Shown: piece by piece, positions 57,068-64,000 of the stretch
Numbering within the stretch: the first letter of the stretch is position 1
Layout of the letters: the number at the start of each line of letters is the position of its first letter
Assembly (NCBI GenBank): GCA_027459505.1
Contig: DAIDIE010000014.1
Coordinates: 124,001 to 188,000, forward strand
Length of the DNA stretch: 64,000 bases
Source of the DNA: Acidobacteriota bacterium
GTDB taxonomy: Bacteria > Acidobacteriota > Terriglobia > Terriglobales > SCQP01
Reading direction: 5' to 3'
Program-made: the position numbers and the translations under genes
Notes under the pieces: generated by a model
Told to the model about the DNA's origin: nothing
Database searches by the model: none
Seen by the model: the letters and a program-made list of their open reading frames with translations, nothing else

Positions 57068-60000
57068 TTACTGGCGCGGCTCTTTCTCCCACGCTTCATG
57101 CAACATGCGTTCGCGTTCCAACGCGCGCTGCAGCATGGTCACCAGAAGCGGGTCAAAACGCTTGCCGCTGAGGCGGTCCATTTCGCGCAAGGCTTCGTTC
57201 AGGTCGGTAAAGCTGGCGCGCGGACCCTGCGTCATCGACTCAAAGGCCTCCGCCACGGCGATAATGCGGCCACCCAGCGGAATCAGGTCTCCCTTGAGCC
57301 CCATGGGGTAGCCCGTGCCGTCGAAGTTTTCGTGATGGCTGGCAATGTACGAGGCTACCCGCTCGCCGCCCTTCAGCGACGACACCATTTCGGCGCCCAG
57401 GGAGGCATGACTGCGCAGGGTCCCCCAATCCTCCGGCGTCAGACCATCTTTCTTCAGCAACTCCGGACTGAAAGTGGATTTGCCGATATCGTGCAGACGG
57501 GCGGCGATACGGATTTCCTCGCTCTCCGTCCGCCCCAGCCCCAACTGCTCGCAAATCGCGTAGGCGTAATGCGCCACCCGCACGCTGTGGTCCGGGCTGA
57601 GTGCGTCCTTGGCGTCCAGCGCCGAAGCCAGTGCGAACAGTGCCGGTATCGCGGAAGCGAAGTCGGAAACCTCGCCAGTGTGGGAAGCCGGATGAGTGGA
57701 AACCGGCTCAGAGACGTCCAACGCGGCGCTGACCACCGCCGGATGCCCCACCTGATCCCCACCACTGCGCTTGGCGGCGTACATGCCAACGTCGGCGGCG
57801 CGCAGCACCTCCTCGGGCGAGGCGCCATGCTCCGGAAACCCGGCCACCCCAAAGCTGGCCACCAGATGACGCTCGCTCAATAGCGGATCGGAATTGATCC
57901 ACAGCCGCAGCCGCTCACACAATGTCCGCGCCTGCGTGGCGGTGGTCTCCGGCAGTAAAATCGTGAACTCGTCGCCCCCAAAGCGGGCCACGATGTTGCC
58001 CGCGCGGCACTTGCTCTGCAACAGCCGTGCGACACGCGTCAGCGCAAGGTCCCCTTCCAAATGGCCCATCGTGTCGTTAAGCTGCTTGAAGTTGTCCAGG
58101 TCTACCAGAATGATGGAAAAGCTGCGGTTGTTGCGGCTGGCCCGCTTCCACTCCGTTTGCAGCGCCTCCATAAAATAGCGCCGCGTCTTCAGCCCGGTCA
58201 GACCGTCGGTCACTGACTGGTGCTGCATCTGCTGGAACGACATGGCGTTGTTAAGCGCCGCCGCCAGTTGGTCTACCAGCATCTGCAGGACGCGCACATG
58301 CTCGGGCTGGAAACGGTTCGGGACCAGACTCTCGGCGCTCAGCACACCCATCGTCTGGCCGGCAAAAACAATGGGCAGCGCCAGGGCGGACTGCGCCTCC
58401 TGGTGCAGCGGCAGGGTCTGCGCATGCTGGCCGATTTCGTTCAGCAGCGTCACCTGCCCGGTGCGCGCCGCCGCCCCCATCAGTCCAACCCCCAGCGGCA
58501 TACTGCGCGGCTGACCGTTGCTGACCGCCAGCGGCCCGGCTTCCGCCCGGAATTCGAACTCTTTCGTCTGGTAGTTCACTACTCCTATGCCGACGTACTC
58601 GTATTGAAAGTACTGCTGCGTTTCCCGCGCCACCGAGCTCAGCATCTCACTCACGTCCAGCGTGGAAACGATTAGCCGCGCCACCCCGTTCAGGAACGCG
58701 AATTGCGCGGAAATGCGCGACTCGTCGGCAAATAGACGGGCGTTTTCCAGCGCCACCGCCGCTTGCCCGGCCACAATCTCCAACACCCGCAGATGATCCT
58801 CGTCGTAGGCGAACTCGCGCTCGAAATTCTGTACCGCCAGCACACCCGCCGCCTTGCCATAAATCGTGATGGGCACTCCCACCCAGCTCTTCGGGCTGCG
58901 CTGCCCTCCACTGCTGGTTCCAGCTCGCTTCACCAGCCGCGGTTCGGAGCTTTCCAGGATGATTTCCGCCAGGCAGAAGCCCGGCCCATGCACACCAGGC
59001 GCAAGTTCTATGCCGTCTTCCACCTCCAGCTCAAACCAGACGTTGCCCGTCGAGCTGCGGAACGCAATATAGAAGTTGCGCACATCCAGCAGCTTTTCCA
59101 GTTCGGCGTGGATCAGCCGCAGCAGACTCTCCAGGTCCAGCGAGGAGCTCAACGCCGTGCCTATGTGCGTCAGGATCTCGAACTCCTCCACGCGCCGCAG
59201 CGACTGGTTCACCAAGGCGATGTTTTCCAGCGCGATGCTGGTCTGGTTCGTGAAGGCCAGCAAAAATCGAAGCTGCGACGGTTGCAAGCCGCGGCGCCCG
59301 CCGTGGCCCAGAATCACCACCCCAAAAACCTGCTTCTGATTCTGCAGTGAGAGACAGGTAAAACCCTGGAAGCCTTCGCCTAACAGCCGGCTGCGCACCT
59401 CGATGAACGCGGCCTCCGATTCCAGCAACCCCGCCGGCGGCTGCTGCGCCAGCGTGCGGCCGATAATGAGCCCGCCAAAGCGTGGCGCCAATTCCGTCAG
59501 CGCCTTGCCTCCGCCTTGCTTCAGGTATTGTTGAAACGATTCCGAAAAGCCGAAGGCAAGCGCCACCTCGTTTCCATCCAGTTGCGGACCCGCCCACAAC
59601 GCGAGATGGTCGACGCGCAGAATCGAATGCAGACGCTCCAGCAGCGCCTGCAGCAGGTTCGCGTAGGAACCCTGCTGGCAGGGAACGGTGCGCAAATTGA
59701 GAGTGGTGAGCCCGACCAGGTGCTCCTCGCCCAGCGCGCGCTCCTGCCCCAATACCGAAAGCAGCACGGCGCACCCGAGCAGCAGCACGACGATACTGAA
59801 CGCCCCCGGCCGCGGTAAACCATGGAAGGCCAGCGCCACCGTGGCCGCCGCCGCGCACAGCAGCACCAGCGCCAGCACCCGTGCGCTCCACAGCCTGGTT
59901 TCGCTGCGCCACTGCAAAAACGCCGCCACCAGCAACAAAACGCAGAAGGGCGCACTGGCGATCAGCGGCTGCACCGCATGGGTGCCGTTCCACATCGCCC

Positions 60001-60298
60001 ACAACAAAGCCACTGGGGCGCCACCCATCAGAAACCGCACGGTGATCCGCGGCGAACAGCTATAAACAACCGCCAGACCCGCCAACGTCAGCACTGCCAG
60101 ACTCGCCGATGCCAATCCCGGAACTGAAAAGTGCGCTGAAAGCGTGCGGAGGATCACATACGTGGTCAGCAAACCCCACGCCATCGTCCAGGCGCGCAGC
60201 CGCTTCTCCGGCTTGCCGAGAGCCAAGCCGAGAAGCGCTGCCTGAACGCACAAAAGCGCCAAGCCTGGGAGGAGATCCCGCATAAGATTCACAACCAT
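57068..60298 (-). CDS. Membrane GAF-GGDEF-HD-GYP signalling protein
   Basis: A 1076-residue protein with, in order, about seven N-terminal membrane segments (to about 190), two or three GAF-like domains (about 205-680), a GGDEF domain with intact Gly-Gly-Asp-Glu-Phe, and a C-terminal HD-GYP domain with His-Asp-Ile-Gly-Lys, His-His-Glu-Asn-Phe-Asp-Gly-Thr-Gly-Tyr-Pro. The usual inhibitory RxxD before GGDEF reads Arg-Ala-Gly-Asn, so feedback inhibition may be lost. A late HD-GYP Asp is Glu here (Ala-Glu-Ala-Phe-Glu). It should make and/or break cyclic di-GMP; which dominates is not known. Confidence 0.88.
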   Translation of the reverse strand: MVVNLMRDLLPGLALLCVQAALLGLALGKPEKRLRAWTMAWGLLTTYVILRTLSAHFSVPGLASASLAVLTLAGLAVVYSCSPRITVRFLMGGAPVALLWAMWNGTHAVQPLIASAPFCVLLLVAAFLQWRSETRLWSARVLALVLLCAAAATVALAFHGLPRPGAFSIVVLLLGCAVLLSVLGQERALGEEHLVGLTTLNLRTVPCQQGSYANLLQALLERLHSILRVDHLALWAGPQLDGNEVALAFGFSESFQQYLKQGGGKALTELAPRFGGLIIGRTLAQQPPAGLLESEAAFIEVRSRLLGEGFQGFTCLSLQNQKQVFGVVILGHGGRRGLQPSQLRFLLAFTNQTSIALENIALVNQSLRRVEEFEILTHIGTALSSSLDLESLLRLIHAELEKLLDVRNFYIAFRSSTGNVWFELEVEDGIELAPGVHGPGFCLAEIILESSEPRLVKRAGTSSGGQRSPKSWVGVPITIYGKAAGVLAVQNFEREFAYDEDHLRVLEIVAGQAAVALENARLFADESRISAQFAFLNGVARLIVSTLDVSEMLSSVARETQQYFQYEYVGIGVVNYQTKEFEFRAEAGPLAVSNGQPRSMPLGVGLMGAAARTGQVTLLNEIGQHAQTLPLHQEAQSALALPIVFAGQTMGVLSAESLVPNRFQPEHVRVLQMLVDQLAAALNNAMSFQQMQHQSVTDGLTGLKTRRYFMEALQTEWKRASRNNRSFSIILVDLDNFKQLNDTMGHLEGDLALTRVARLLQSKCRAGNIVARFGGDEFTILLPETTATQARTLCERLRLWINSDPLLSERHLVASFGVAGFPEHGASPEEVLRAADVGMYAAKRSGGDQVGHPAVVSAALDVSEPVSTHPASHTGEVSDFASAIPALFALASALDAKDALSPDHSVRVAHYAYAICEQLGLGRTESEEIRIAARLHDIGKSTFSPELLKKDGLTPEDWGTLRSHASLGAEMVSSLKGGERVASYIASHHENFDGTGYPMGLKGDLIPLGGRIIAVAEAFESMTQGPRASFTDLNEALREMDRLSGKRFDPLLVTMLQRALERERMLHEAWEKEPRQ

Positions 60299-60737
60299 GC
60301 CGTGCTGAGCCGCAACCGCTGCTGTTGCAGGCCACTATAGTCCATTGCCGCAGTGCGGTAAAGACGCTTTTTGTCACCCGGGCATCGCCGAAACCCGCAA
60401 AAATCGCGCCTCCGCGCCAAACTCGCTGTGCCACAGACGATCTTTGTTGATCCTCTAAAACCCGGCCGGCCGTTAACTACCTGCGGAAAAGTCCCCTGGT
60501 GCGGCTCGGCTACAATTGCTAGAGGGGCCGCGCGCCACCGCGCCGCATTTTGGTTATGGCTTTATAACGATCACCCAACGAGGCTCGCCAGCCGTGCCCC
60601 AGTAGACATTTATAGGCGGTCCAGCGTTGCGCTCCGGACTGGCTGCAACTGCGGCTAGGCCCAGCAGCGCGGAAACGCGCCGCCTCATATAGGCAACAAT
60701 CGCCGCCCAGCGGCTCAGCAGTCCACCAAACTCAACC
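60299..60737. other. Intergenic region between the GGDEF/HD-GYP and MFS genes
   Basis: About 440 bp. A TATAGT box on the minus strand near 60336 may serve the signalling gene. On the plus strand TACAAT (60511-60516) is a promoter-like box far from the MFS gene. A hairpin GCGCG-GAAA-CGCGC lies near 60667-60680. A 61-codon minus-strand ORF (next entry) is the only coding candidate. No tRNA seen. Confidence 0.4.
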
Positions 60738-60739
60738 AT
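60554..60739 (-). CDS. Possible small exported protein
   Basis: A 61-codon ORF divergent from the MFS gene, overlapping its start by 2 bp. From its internal Met (residue 18) it reads like a signal sequence followed by a short tail ending Asn-Val-Tyr-Trp-Gly-Thr-Ala-Gly-Glu-Pro-Arg-Trp-Val-Ile-Val-Ile-Lys-Pro. No family recognised. The non-random C-terminal composition makes it worth keeping. Confidence 0.25.
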   Translation of the reverse strand: MVEFGGLLSRWAAIVAYMRRRVSALLGLAAVAASPERNAGPPINVYWGTAGEPRWVIVIKP

Positions 60740-61937
60740 GCGCCAGTCACGTCTGCTGCCTATTTATTTGGTTGCCCTGATCGACCTGATCGGGTTCGGC
60801 ATCGTCATTCCCATCCTGCCGTTTTATGCCGAGCGCTTTGGCGCCACCCCCTGGCAGGTCGGGTTGTTGTTCGGCTGCTATTCGTTTTTTCAGTTTTTCT
60901 TTGGACCGCTGCTGGGCTACTGGTCCGACCGCGTCGGCCGCCGTCCCGTGCTGATCCTGTCTTTGTTGGGAACCAGCTTTGCCTTTTTTCTGACCGGCTT
61001 TGCCGGCTCGCTCTTTGTCTTGTTCCTGGCGCGCAGCATTGACGGCGCCACCGGCGGAAACATCGGCACCGCTTATGCCTACCTGGCCGACGTGACCGAA
61101 CCCGAGGAACGCACGCGCGCCTTTGGCATGCTCGGCGCCGCCTTTGGCATTGGCTTTGTCATTGGACCCGCTATCGGCGGCTTACTCAGCCATTACAGCC
61201 TCTCCGCCCCCTTCATCTTTGCGGGTACCATGGCGCTGTTGAATTCCCTCGCGGTCACCTTGTTCCTGCGCGAACCCGAGCGCCATCGCAAGCTGCCCAT
61301 GAGCCCAATGCAGTTTCTCGAGTCCCCCTTGGGCGCCAAGCTGCGTGCCCTGTTTGCCGCCAGCTTCCTGTTTATCTTTTCCCTCTCGGTCTACCAGACC
61401 TCGTTGGCGCTGTTTACCGAACGCCGCTTCCATTACGGCGCCACTATGAACGGCTGGCTGTTTGCCTACATCGGAATTCTCGCCGCCCTCTTCCAGGGCG
61501 GATTGTTGCGCCGCATTCCCCCACGCATTGCCGGCTGGACACTGGTCATTACCGGCAGCGCCTTCTCCATAGCCGGCGTGCTCGGCCTGACCGTCACCCG
61601 CCCCGGCGACGGCGTGTTTGCCTCGCTGGCGGCCATTGCCTTGGGCATGAGCCTCACTACCCCAGTGCTGAGCTCAACCATTTCCACCAGCGCCGGCCCC
61701 CAATTGCAGGGCGTAACCTTCGGCATCTCTCAAAGCTTGGGCAGCGCGGCCCGCTTTTTCGCCCCCGCGATTGGCACCGCCATGTTTGCCCGCCAAAACA
61801 ACTCCCCGTTCTGGATCTCCGCCGTCTTTACCGTCCTGGGCTGCCTGGCCTTCCTCGCCTTCCGTTCCGGCAACCTGCACGCCCAACCCTCCACCGCCGA
61901 CCAGGCCAACGCCCTGCAACTGGAAGAACGCGACTAG
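60738..61937 (+). CDS. MFS transporter, TetA-like drug exporter type
   Basis: A 399-residue 12-helix major facilitator. Motif A Gly-Tyr-Trp-Ser-Asp-Arg-Val-Gly-Arg-Arg-Pro-Val lies between helices 2 and 3. Motif C Gly-Phe-Val-Ile-Gly-Pro-Ala-Ile-Gly-Gly in helix 5 is the antiporter mark, and the first helix has Asp-Leu-Ile-Gly-Phe-Gly-Ile-Val-Ile-Pro-Ile-Leu-Pro. This is the TetA/DHA1 pattern, so proton-coupled export is likely; the substrate is not predictable. It stands alone with no regulator gene beside it. Confidence 0.9.
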   Translation: MRQSRLLPIYLVALIDLIGFGIVIPILPFYAERFGATPWQVGLLFGCYSFFQFFFGPLLGYWSDRVGRRPVLILSLLGTSFAFFLTGFAGSLFVLFLARSIDGATGGNIGTAYAYLADVTEPEERTRAFGMLGAAFGIGFVIGPAIGGLLSHYSLSAPFIFAGTMALLNSLAVTLFLREPERHRKLPMSPMQFLESPLGAKLRALFAASFLFIFSLSVYQTSLALFTERRFHYGATMNGWLFAYIGILAALFQGGLLRRIPPRIAGWTLVITGSAFSIAGVLGLTVTRPGDGVFASLAAIALGMSLTTPVLSSTISTSAGPQLQGVTFGISQSLGSAARFFAPAIGTAMFARQNNSPFWISAVFTVLGCLAFLAFRSGNLHAQPSTADQANALQLEERD

Positions 61938-62011
61938 CTACCCACCTCAAGCGGTAAATCTCTCACCGCGGATTGTATCGGCCCGGCAAGAAATCAATGC
62001 TGCCCAAGCAA

Positions 62012-62476
62012 CTATCCCCGCTTATTGCCAGCGCGTCGAGGAGATGATCCGCTTTCCCGCCGTCCTCCAGCCGCCGTAGCGCGGCGAGATACATTTCGGG
62101 CGGCGCTCCCTCGGCGAGTGTTGCGCGACCGTCGAGCCACACGCCTGGGAAGAGACTGCAGACGCTCAATCGTGTCCGGGTATTTAGCAATGAGTTCAAC
62201 GAATGTTGCCGCAAGTGGGCTTACCTGCCCACCCTGCTCCCACTTCTCCACGGTACGCGGGCTGACGTGGAGCATATTCGCCCATACGGCGCGCGAAACG
62301 TTGAACTTTTTGCGAGCTGCAAGAAAGAATGCGGCCCCGGGTGCTCCTTCCACTTTCTTGTTCCCGTCGACTACGTGCGTGCGGAGAGTCACCTTCCCTT
62401 CGCGCCGCGCCCGCATTGCATCCACTCCCTCCATCAGCTCGTGGAATAGATCCCGCGTTGTCGCATCCCTGTTCAT
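62012..62476 (-). CDS. HigA/NadS-like antitoxin (XRE HTH) with abnormal tail
   Basis: A 154-residue protein. Residues about 1-109 are a NadS/HigA-type antitoxin: a segment beginning Thr-Arg-Asp-Leu-Phe-His-Glu-Leu-Met-Glu-Gly, then an HTH with Val-Ser-Arg-Ala-Val-Trp-Ala-Asn-Met-Leu-His-Val-Ser-Pro-Arg-Thr-Val-Glu-Lys-Trp-Glu-Gln-Gly. It normally ends near residue 110. The last 45 residues are Arg/Ser/Ala-rich and unlike any domain, so a frameshift may have removed the native stop. ATG 62476 overlaps the toxin stop (ATGA). It should bind the toxin and the operator at 62858. Confidence 0.75.
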   Translation of the reverse strand: MNRDATTRDLFHELMEGVDAMRARREGKVTLRTHVVDGNKKVEGAPGAAFFLAARKKFNVSRAVWANMLHVSPRTVEKWEQGGQVSPLAATFVELIAKYPDTIERLQSLPRRVARRSRNTRRGSAARNVSRRATAAGGRRESGSSPRRAGNKRG

Positions 62477-62847
62477 TTCCTGCTCCTGTTTTTTCGAGCG
62501 ACGCGCTCCGCTTCCAGTGCCCGCCTCAGTTGTTCCCTTTGGCCTCTTGTCAAATCAGCGGCTTCGTTCTTGTCATAGAGTGTCAGCAGCCATATCTCCC
62601 GTTCCGCCAGAAAGCAGTAGTAGATGATCCGCAACCCTCCGCGCCTGCCTTTACCTCGCCGTGGATCTTTCCATCGCAATTTGCGAATGCCGCCCGCTCC
62701 GGGTACCAGGTCTCCGGCCTCCCGGTTCTGCGCCAAATATCCCTGCACCTCCGCGAATCCATCATCATCCAGGTACTGGTCCCGGGAGCGCGCGAATGCG
62801 GGCGCTTCGACGAAGTGAAAGAGCCCAGCGCTTGCTTCTTCAGCCAC
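62473..62847 (-). CDS. RelE/HigB2-family toxin
   Basis: A 124-residue RelE-superfamily toxin. The recognisable core is Gly-Asp-Leu-Val-Pro-Gly-Ala-Gly-Gly-Ile-Arg-Lys-Leu-Arg-Trp, then Gly-Arg-Arg-Gly-Gly-Leu-Arg-Ile-Ile-Tyr-Tyr, then Trp-Leu-Leu-Thr-Leu-Tyr-Asp-Lys-Asn-Glu. These are the strands and catalytic basic residues of ribosome-dependent mRNA interferases. Toxin-before-antitoxin order is the HigBA type. Start is GTG 62847. TACAAT ends 6 nt before it, so the transcript may be leaderless. Confidence 0.85.
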   Translation of the reverse strand: MAEEASAGLFHFVEAPAFARSRDQYLDDDGFAEVQGYLAQNREAGDLVPGAGGIRKLRWKDPRRGKGRRGGLRIIYYCFLAEREIWLLTLYDKNEAADLTRGQREQLRRALEAERVARKNRSRK

Positions 62848-62853
62848 CTTCTA

Positions 62854-62872
62854 ATTGTACCCATTATGGGTA
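62854..62872 (-). promoter_or_regulatory. Promoter and palindromic operator of the toxin-antitoxin operon
   Basis: A perfect 15-bp palindrome TACCCATTATGGGTA (62858-62872) directly adjoins the TACAAT box (62859-62854 on the minus strand), sharing its first bases. An antitoxin dimer on it would block RNA polymerase, giving the usual autorepression. The -35 (GTCGCC) is weak. Confidence 0.7.
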
Positions 62873-63227
62873 TAGTGGCGACGCGGTGCCGTCTGTTCTG
62901 ACGGCGGGCTCAAGCGCCTACGGCTAGTTTGCCTTTGGCAAATCCTTTCGAAGTAACAATTCCGCTACATTTCCGTAACAGAAAAGTGAGCCCCTCTGCA
63001 GCGCGCACCGTCGCTTCACCCGCATCCAACCATGATTGGACTCGCGGGATTAGAGTCGCGGCTAGGGTGTATGGATAGATTCGCGCTGCGCCAGCACGGC
63101 AATGGATTTGCCGCCCCCGCCGTTCCTCATTTTGCGGCGCCATGACACGCGTTCTCGGAAGGTCGTTGGCGCAGTGAAGCCCAATGCTTCCGTCGTCCTC
63201 GTAGACACGCAAACACGCCGGGAATGC
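62873..63227. other. Non-coding stretch before the tandem array
   Basis: No gene is supported. Minus-strand frames run through it (62910-63281, 63062-63568) but have no family features. An inverted pair CCGTC-TGTTCT-GACGG lies near 62888-62903. No unit of the array could be found here at the expected 180-bp offset. Confidence 0.4.
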
Positions 63228-63895
63228 GTGAGCGAGATCAACCAATGAGACACCTGCCACAGCGGCTTTCGACGCCAACACCGCGACAGATTCCCGGCGC
63301 CGCAGGCGAACTCAGCTTCCACAGGAGCGTGTTGAACGAAAACAGGTGTCTCACCTGTCCTGCCTGGCGATTCTTCCCTGAAGCCTCCCCACACCCAATC
63401 CTCAAACGTGATCACCATCAACCAATGAGACACCTGCAAAATCCGCTTTCGCGCCGGCGGCCGAGCCAGATCCCTTGGGCTACAGTCGAAGTCTGTCATC
63501 GTGCAGTCGCCCGGCGCCAAAACACCTGTCTCATCGGTTTGATTACGTGTCTCGCAAAGGGCGATCATCGGCCCGGACAGCCGCTGGCGTGCGAGTCGTC
63601 ACCCAATGAGACACCTGCCGCGGCCGTTTTCAATTCGCCTCTCCCCCCACATTGCCAGCGCCACAAACGGAATCGGGCAGCGCCCTCGCAAATGTTGCGG
63701 ATTCAGTTGTCTCACTGTCCTGGCAAGGATGGCGGCGCCTTGAACCCAGAGGTGGGAAGCGCAACAAAGGTGAGCACGATCAATGAATGAGACACTCGCG
63801 GCCGCATTTTTAAGCCCCGGGGATGGTCCAGTTCCCCCGCGCGGCAAGCGAAGACGAACACACCGCCAGCCCATGCGGCGAATACAGTTGTCTCA
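63228..63895. repeat. Tandem array of four ~181-bp degenerate units with inverted end boxes
   Basis: Four units, with left boxes starting at 63228, 63408, 63589 and 63770 (period 180, 181, 181). Each left box ends in CAATGAGACACCTG (last unit GAATGAGACACTCG). Each unit then has TGTCTCA at 63347, 63527, 63708 and 63889. The distance from first base of TGAGACA to last base of TGTCTCA is exactly 108 bp in all four. The inner sequence is mostly unlike between units, except small blocks in fixed register (TTT, CA-GAT, CA--CG-A; in unit 1 at 63267, 63287 and 63303). No gene, cas gene or IS is adjacent. Confidence 0.85.
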
Positions 63896-63900
63896 TCGCG

Positions 63901-63994
63901 AGCCAGGGCCGAGTCGAACCGCTTTCGAGTTCGAGATCGCAGATCCGTCAGCTTCGGCCGGACGACGAAGCTGTGGAATAAAAGCGGCCGTGCC
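63901..63994 (+). repeat. Dispersed repeat, copy B
   Basis: It starts 6 bp after the last array box and reaches nearly to the window end. It matches 46662-46762 (AGCCAGGGCCG at the start, TCGAGTTCG inside, AAAAGCGGCCGTGCC at the end). The gap between the two blocks is 7 bp shorter than in copy A. It may run past the window. Confidence 0.75.
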
Positions 63995-64000
63995 GCCTGC

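Noticed and set aside
63224-63790. 188-codon plus-strand ORF through the array (and minus ORFs 63062-63568, 63599-63874, 62910-63281)
   Set aside because: They cross repeat units whose 181-bp steps shift the reading frame, show no family features, and have Pro/Arg/Ser-rich composition typical of chance frames in GC-rich DNA.
63228-63895. CRISPR array
   Set aside because: Box sequences vary between units, the spacing is far too long, the boxes are inverted pairs, and no cas gene is near.
63228-63895. Integron attC cassette array
   Set aside because: No GTTRRRY core sites, no integrase, and no cassette ORFs of believable quality.

Overview
The window is GC-rich, densely coded bacterial chromosome with about 58 supportable protein genes and no rRNA, tRNA or complete insertion sequence. 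The mix of families (dnaK-dnaJ-hspR, a GlgE/TreS alpha-glucan system, Mrp/Mbh-type antiporter genes, YihY, RlmH, CobO, PoxB-like enzyme, HD-GYP signalling protein) suggests a free-living Gram-negative bacterium, most likely an Acidobacteriota of the Terriglobia type. That placement is inference; no phylogenetic marker RNA is present to confirm it. Nearly all genes look like chromosomal housekeeping. Only the last ~2 kb (toxin-antitoxin pair, tandem array, dispersed repeat) has an accessory character.

Layout. 1-3531: 3' part of a Mrp/Mbh-type cation/proton antiporter operon. 3765-6343: ispH, chorismate mutase and DAHP synthase, closed by a strong terminator. 6355-12203 (minus): amino-acid permease, PlsC, FolC, AccD, CobO, RlmH. 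12268-15263 (minus): tungstate/molybdate ABC importer led by a HTH-TOBE regulator. 15429-19779: dnaK, dnaJ, hspR with an HspR-box-like promoter, then pgpA. 19891-25264: NDH-2, a PHP phosphatase, an XRE regulator with a palindromic operator, and a PoxB-like ThDP enzyme. 25400-30183: LarA-family protein, alpha/beta hydrolase, lipoprotein-like peptidyl-prolyl isomerase, PIG-L deacetylase, trehalose phosphatase.

30517-37073 is one tight operon, glgE - response regulator - hybrid-sensor histidine kinase - treS: alpha-glucan and trehalose metabolism with a two-component system built in. 37238-43585: membrane protein, MarR, a duplicated tautomerase-like protein, MltG, RlpA with a strongly structured leader, a small zinc-ribbon membrane protein, PBP4 and a cold-shock protein. 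43584-47420: MlaFE-type ABC transporter, aroC, def. 47491-56915 (minus): YihY, a two-component system, purine nucleoside phosphorylase, NupC, a thymidine-phosphorylase homologue with altered active-site motifs, a phosphoesterase and SuhB. 57068-60298: GAF-GGDEF-HD-GYP protein. 60738-61937: MFS exporter. 62012-62872: HigBA-type toxin-antitoxin with its operator.

The most unusual element is 63228-63895: four units with a 180-181 bp period. In each, an inverted TGAGACA / TGTCTCA pair lies exactly 108 bp end to end around largely unrelated sequence. It abuts a ~95 bp dispersed repeat whose second copy lies between aroC and def. Other notable items are a multi-hairpin RNA candidate upstream of rlpA, many genes whose predicted -10 box lies 5-9 nt from the start codon (leaderless transcripts), and a zinc-ribbon response regulator inside the glgE-treS operon.
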